A stretch of DNA of 7,871 bases from an uncultured Elusimicrobia bacterium (GTDB lineage Bacteria; Elusimicrobiota; Endomicrobiia; Endomicrobiales; Endomicrobiaceae). A program made the translations under genes and the position numbers. Under the pieces are notes generated by a model that was given only the letters and a program-made list of their open reading frames with translations, was not told the origin of the DNA and searched no databases. Positions within the stretch are counted from its first letter, which is position 1. Each line of letters begins with the position of its first letter. Positions 6,807 through 7,871 of this stretch are shown here, one piece after another. The stretch is from contig CAMVLN010000070.1 in NCBI GenBank assembly GCA_947168325.1, forward strand, positions 1 through 7,871, given 5' to 3'.

Positions 6807-7523
6807 ATGAAAAAAAATAAGTTTGCTATCAGTTTTAGAGTTTTTAAAGAGCACGAGATAGGGTTAATGCAAAAGTTAATATCTTGTGTGATGGTTTTTT
6901 TTATCTTGATAAGTTTGATAAGTATTAGGAAGATAGAAGTTGAGGTAGGAGGTTTTGTTAAAGAGAGTGTAAGAGTGTCAGTAAAAACGGTATCTGGGCA
7001 AGTTAGTTTTATATATAGGATTTATTTAGAAAAATTTTCTAGGGTATTTGTTGGGGCGAGCGAAGGAGTATTAGTAAAGGAGCAAAGAGCTAGAGGAGAA
7101 GTAGAAAGAATAATAGCAAATGAAATAATGCTAATAGGAGCAAGATTTATAGAAGAAGAAGGTGCGAGAGGAGGCGAAAGAGGTGAGCGAACAGGAGAGG
7201 GTAATAGTTTGATGGCATCAGTAGGATACTTGATGGCAGCAGATGTATATGAGATGGAGAGAGAGATAAAAAAAGAGGGTAGAGAAGGGGATATGTTTGT
7301 AGGAAAAACAGGGGTAAGAAAGAGAGGGATAGGAATAGAGGGAGAAGTGTATTTCAAAATTGGGAGAAATAGTATAGGAACAGGAGATATTAGTAAAGAT
7401 AAAGAAGGGAAGTTATTATTGGCGAAAGAACTATCTATGATAGATTTATGGGGTAATAACAAAATAACAGGAAAAGAAGAAATAATAAAAAATATAAAGG
7501 AGCTCAGTTTATTAAAAAGATAA
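6807..7523 (+). CDS. Single-pass membrane or secreted protein of unknown function, purine-skewed gene
   Basis: I do not recognise this 238-residue protein. I start it at ATG 6807 because an in-frame TTG at 6771 lies inside the promoter. After a basic N-terminus comes one strong hydrophobic segment at about 22-40 (MQKLISCVMVFFILISLISI), a signal anchor or signal peptide. The remaining roughly 195 residues are hydrophilic. Residues 87-185 are unusually rich in Gly, Glu, Arg and Lys, for example ARGGERGERTGEG at 120-132, because the coding strand is almost all purine there. The C-terminal part (186-238) looks more ordinary and ends with KEEIIKNIKELSLLKR, a probable helix. Arg is nearly always AGA or AGG. 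The gene has its own promoter, and its stop codon is buried in a strong terminator hairpin, which argues that it is a real single-gene unit despite its odd composition. It follows the repeat protein gene after 111 bases. Confidence 0.65.
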   Translation: MKKNKFAISFRVFKEHEIGLMQKLISCVMVFFILISLISIRKIEVEVGGFVKESVRVSVKTVSGQVSFIYRIYLEKFSRVFVGASEGVLVKEQRARGEVERIIANEIMLIGARFIEEEGARGGERGERTGEGNSLMASVGYLMAADVYEMEREIKKEGREGDMFVGKTGVRKRGIGIEGEVYFKIGRNSIGTGDISKDKEGKLLLAKELSMIDLWGNNKITGKEEIIKNIKELSLLKR

Positions 7524-7840
7524 ACTGGGCTGTTTTTGTGTGCAAGATGGGAAGAAAAGAGCGAAGGAGATGAAGAAAGTGAATAAGGGGAATAGTGGCT
7601 TTAGAGGGGGAAGTTGTAGGATAGGTAAAAATGCACACAAGAGCAAGGAGAGGGAAATGAAAAAGGTAAAGGAAAAGGTAAAGTGGATATGGGAGCGAAT
7701 AAAGGGGAACAAGGTAAAGGGAGATAGTTTGTTTAATAATAGGGTATTATCTAATAGAGAAGGGATATGTGGAGAAGGAATAGGAATGAAAGAATGGGTA
7801 AAAACATTAAACAGGGTAAAAGCGATAGCATTGGTGGTAG
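7050..7840 (+). other. Purine-rich, G-skewed tract
   Basis: From about 7050 the + strand becomes strongly purine-rich, and this continues through the gene end, the terminator region, the short spacer and the next frame. By hand count 7081-7380 has about 103 G and only 16 C, and some 60-base lines reach around 80% purine. The genes to the left do not show this. The tract includes short G runs of 3-5 and repeats such as AAGGTAAAG three times between 7661 and 7720. Confidence 0.8.
7501..7537 (+). terminator. Rho-independent terminator overlapping the stop of gene 6807
   Basis: AGCTCAGTTTAT (7501-7512) pairs with ATAAACTGGGCT (7520-7531) over 12 bp with a single G-U, enclosing a 7-base loop and followed by GTTTTT. 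The TAA stop (7521-7523) is inside the 3' arm, so the last seven codons of the gene are part of the hairpin. Confidence 0.88.
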
Positions 7841-7871
7841 TAAACTGCTTTTTGCTGACGGCAGTATATGG
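7657..7871 (+). CDS. Partial CDS with signal-peptide-like segment, runs off the right edge
   Basis: The frame is open from before 7570 to the window end with no stop. Three in-frame ATGs are possible: 7570 (an AGGAG touches the ATG, so poor), 7657 (AGGAG at 7646-7650 with a good 6-base gap) and 7786 (AAGGA at 7775-7779 with a 6-base gap). I chose 7657 for the longer frame with good spacing. The start at 7786 would give an N-terminus, MKEWVKTLNRVKAIALVVV then NCFLLTAVYG, that is a textbook signal peptide. From 7657 the same hydrophobic stretch sits at about residues 54-72, after a Lys-rich stretch containing repeated KVK units. Shine-Dalgarno-like strings arise easily in this purine-rich DNA, so the start is uncertain. 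The product is probably exported. No domain can be named because the body of the protein is outside the window. Confidence 0.5.
   Translation, partial: MKKVKEKVKWIWERIKGNKVKGDSLFNNRVLSNREGICGEGIGMKEWVKTLNRVKAIALVVVNCFLLTAVY

Noticed and set aside
7022..7712. Minus-strand frames of 146 and 66 codons in the purine-rich tract
   Set aside because: Their Ser/Pro/Leu-rich content is the direct result of a pyrimidine-rich complementary strand with few purine-starting codons. They also cross or oppose the terminator and have no ribosome sites.
1..7871. CRISPR arrays, insertion sequences, integrase or attachment sites
   Set aside because: No regularly spaced repeats, transposase-like frames or terminal inverted repeats were seen.

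Overview
The window is a very AT-rich bacterial chromosome segment that uses the standard code (TGA and TAA serve as stops, Trp is TGG). I cannot assign the organism firmly. Bacterial TMTC-like membrane proteins, a secreted protein with RHS/YD-like repeats and an AT-rich, partly decayed gene set would fit a host-associated lineage such as Elusimicrobiota or a relative, but that is inference from style and not a match.

Left part (1-2337). The 3' part of a GT-C type membrane protein with C-terminal TPRs enters from the left edge (+). It converges on a complete tmRNA gene (ssrA, -) whose tRNA-like ends, PK1, PK2, PK4 and tag reading frame can all be read directly. Upstream of it on the same strand lies an intact tRNA adenosine deaminase gene (tadA). 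Before that is a YbgC-type hotdog thioesterase gene broken by a frameshift with apparently lost bases. Thioesterase and tadA are 5 bases apart and look like one transcription unit.

Middle part (2490-4193). A second GT-C/TMTC-like membrane protein (-) carries the family's full membrane domain but ends where the TPRs should start. A 399-base AT-rich intergenic region separates it from a divergent gene cluster on the + strand and holds promoter-like sites in both directions.

Right part (4194-7871). All genes here are on the + strand and look membrane-anchored or secreted. They are a 253-residue anchored protein with two similar beta-rich halves; a 544-residue secreted protein built of YD-like repeats; a 238-residue protein with one membrane segment, bracketed by a good promoter and a strong intrinsic terminator that overlaps its stop codon; and the start of another protein with a signal-peptide-like segment that runs off the right edge. 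From about 7050 the base composition changes sharply to a purine-rich, G-over-C-skewed + strand that crosses gene borders. The right part therefore looks like a cell-surface or secreted-protein locus of unknown function, and its purine-skewed end is the most unusual feature of the window.
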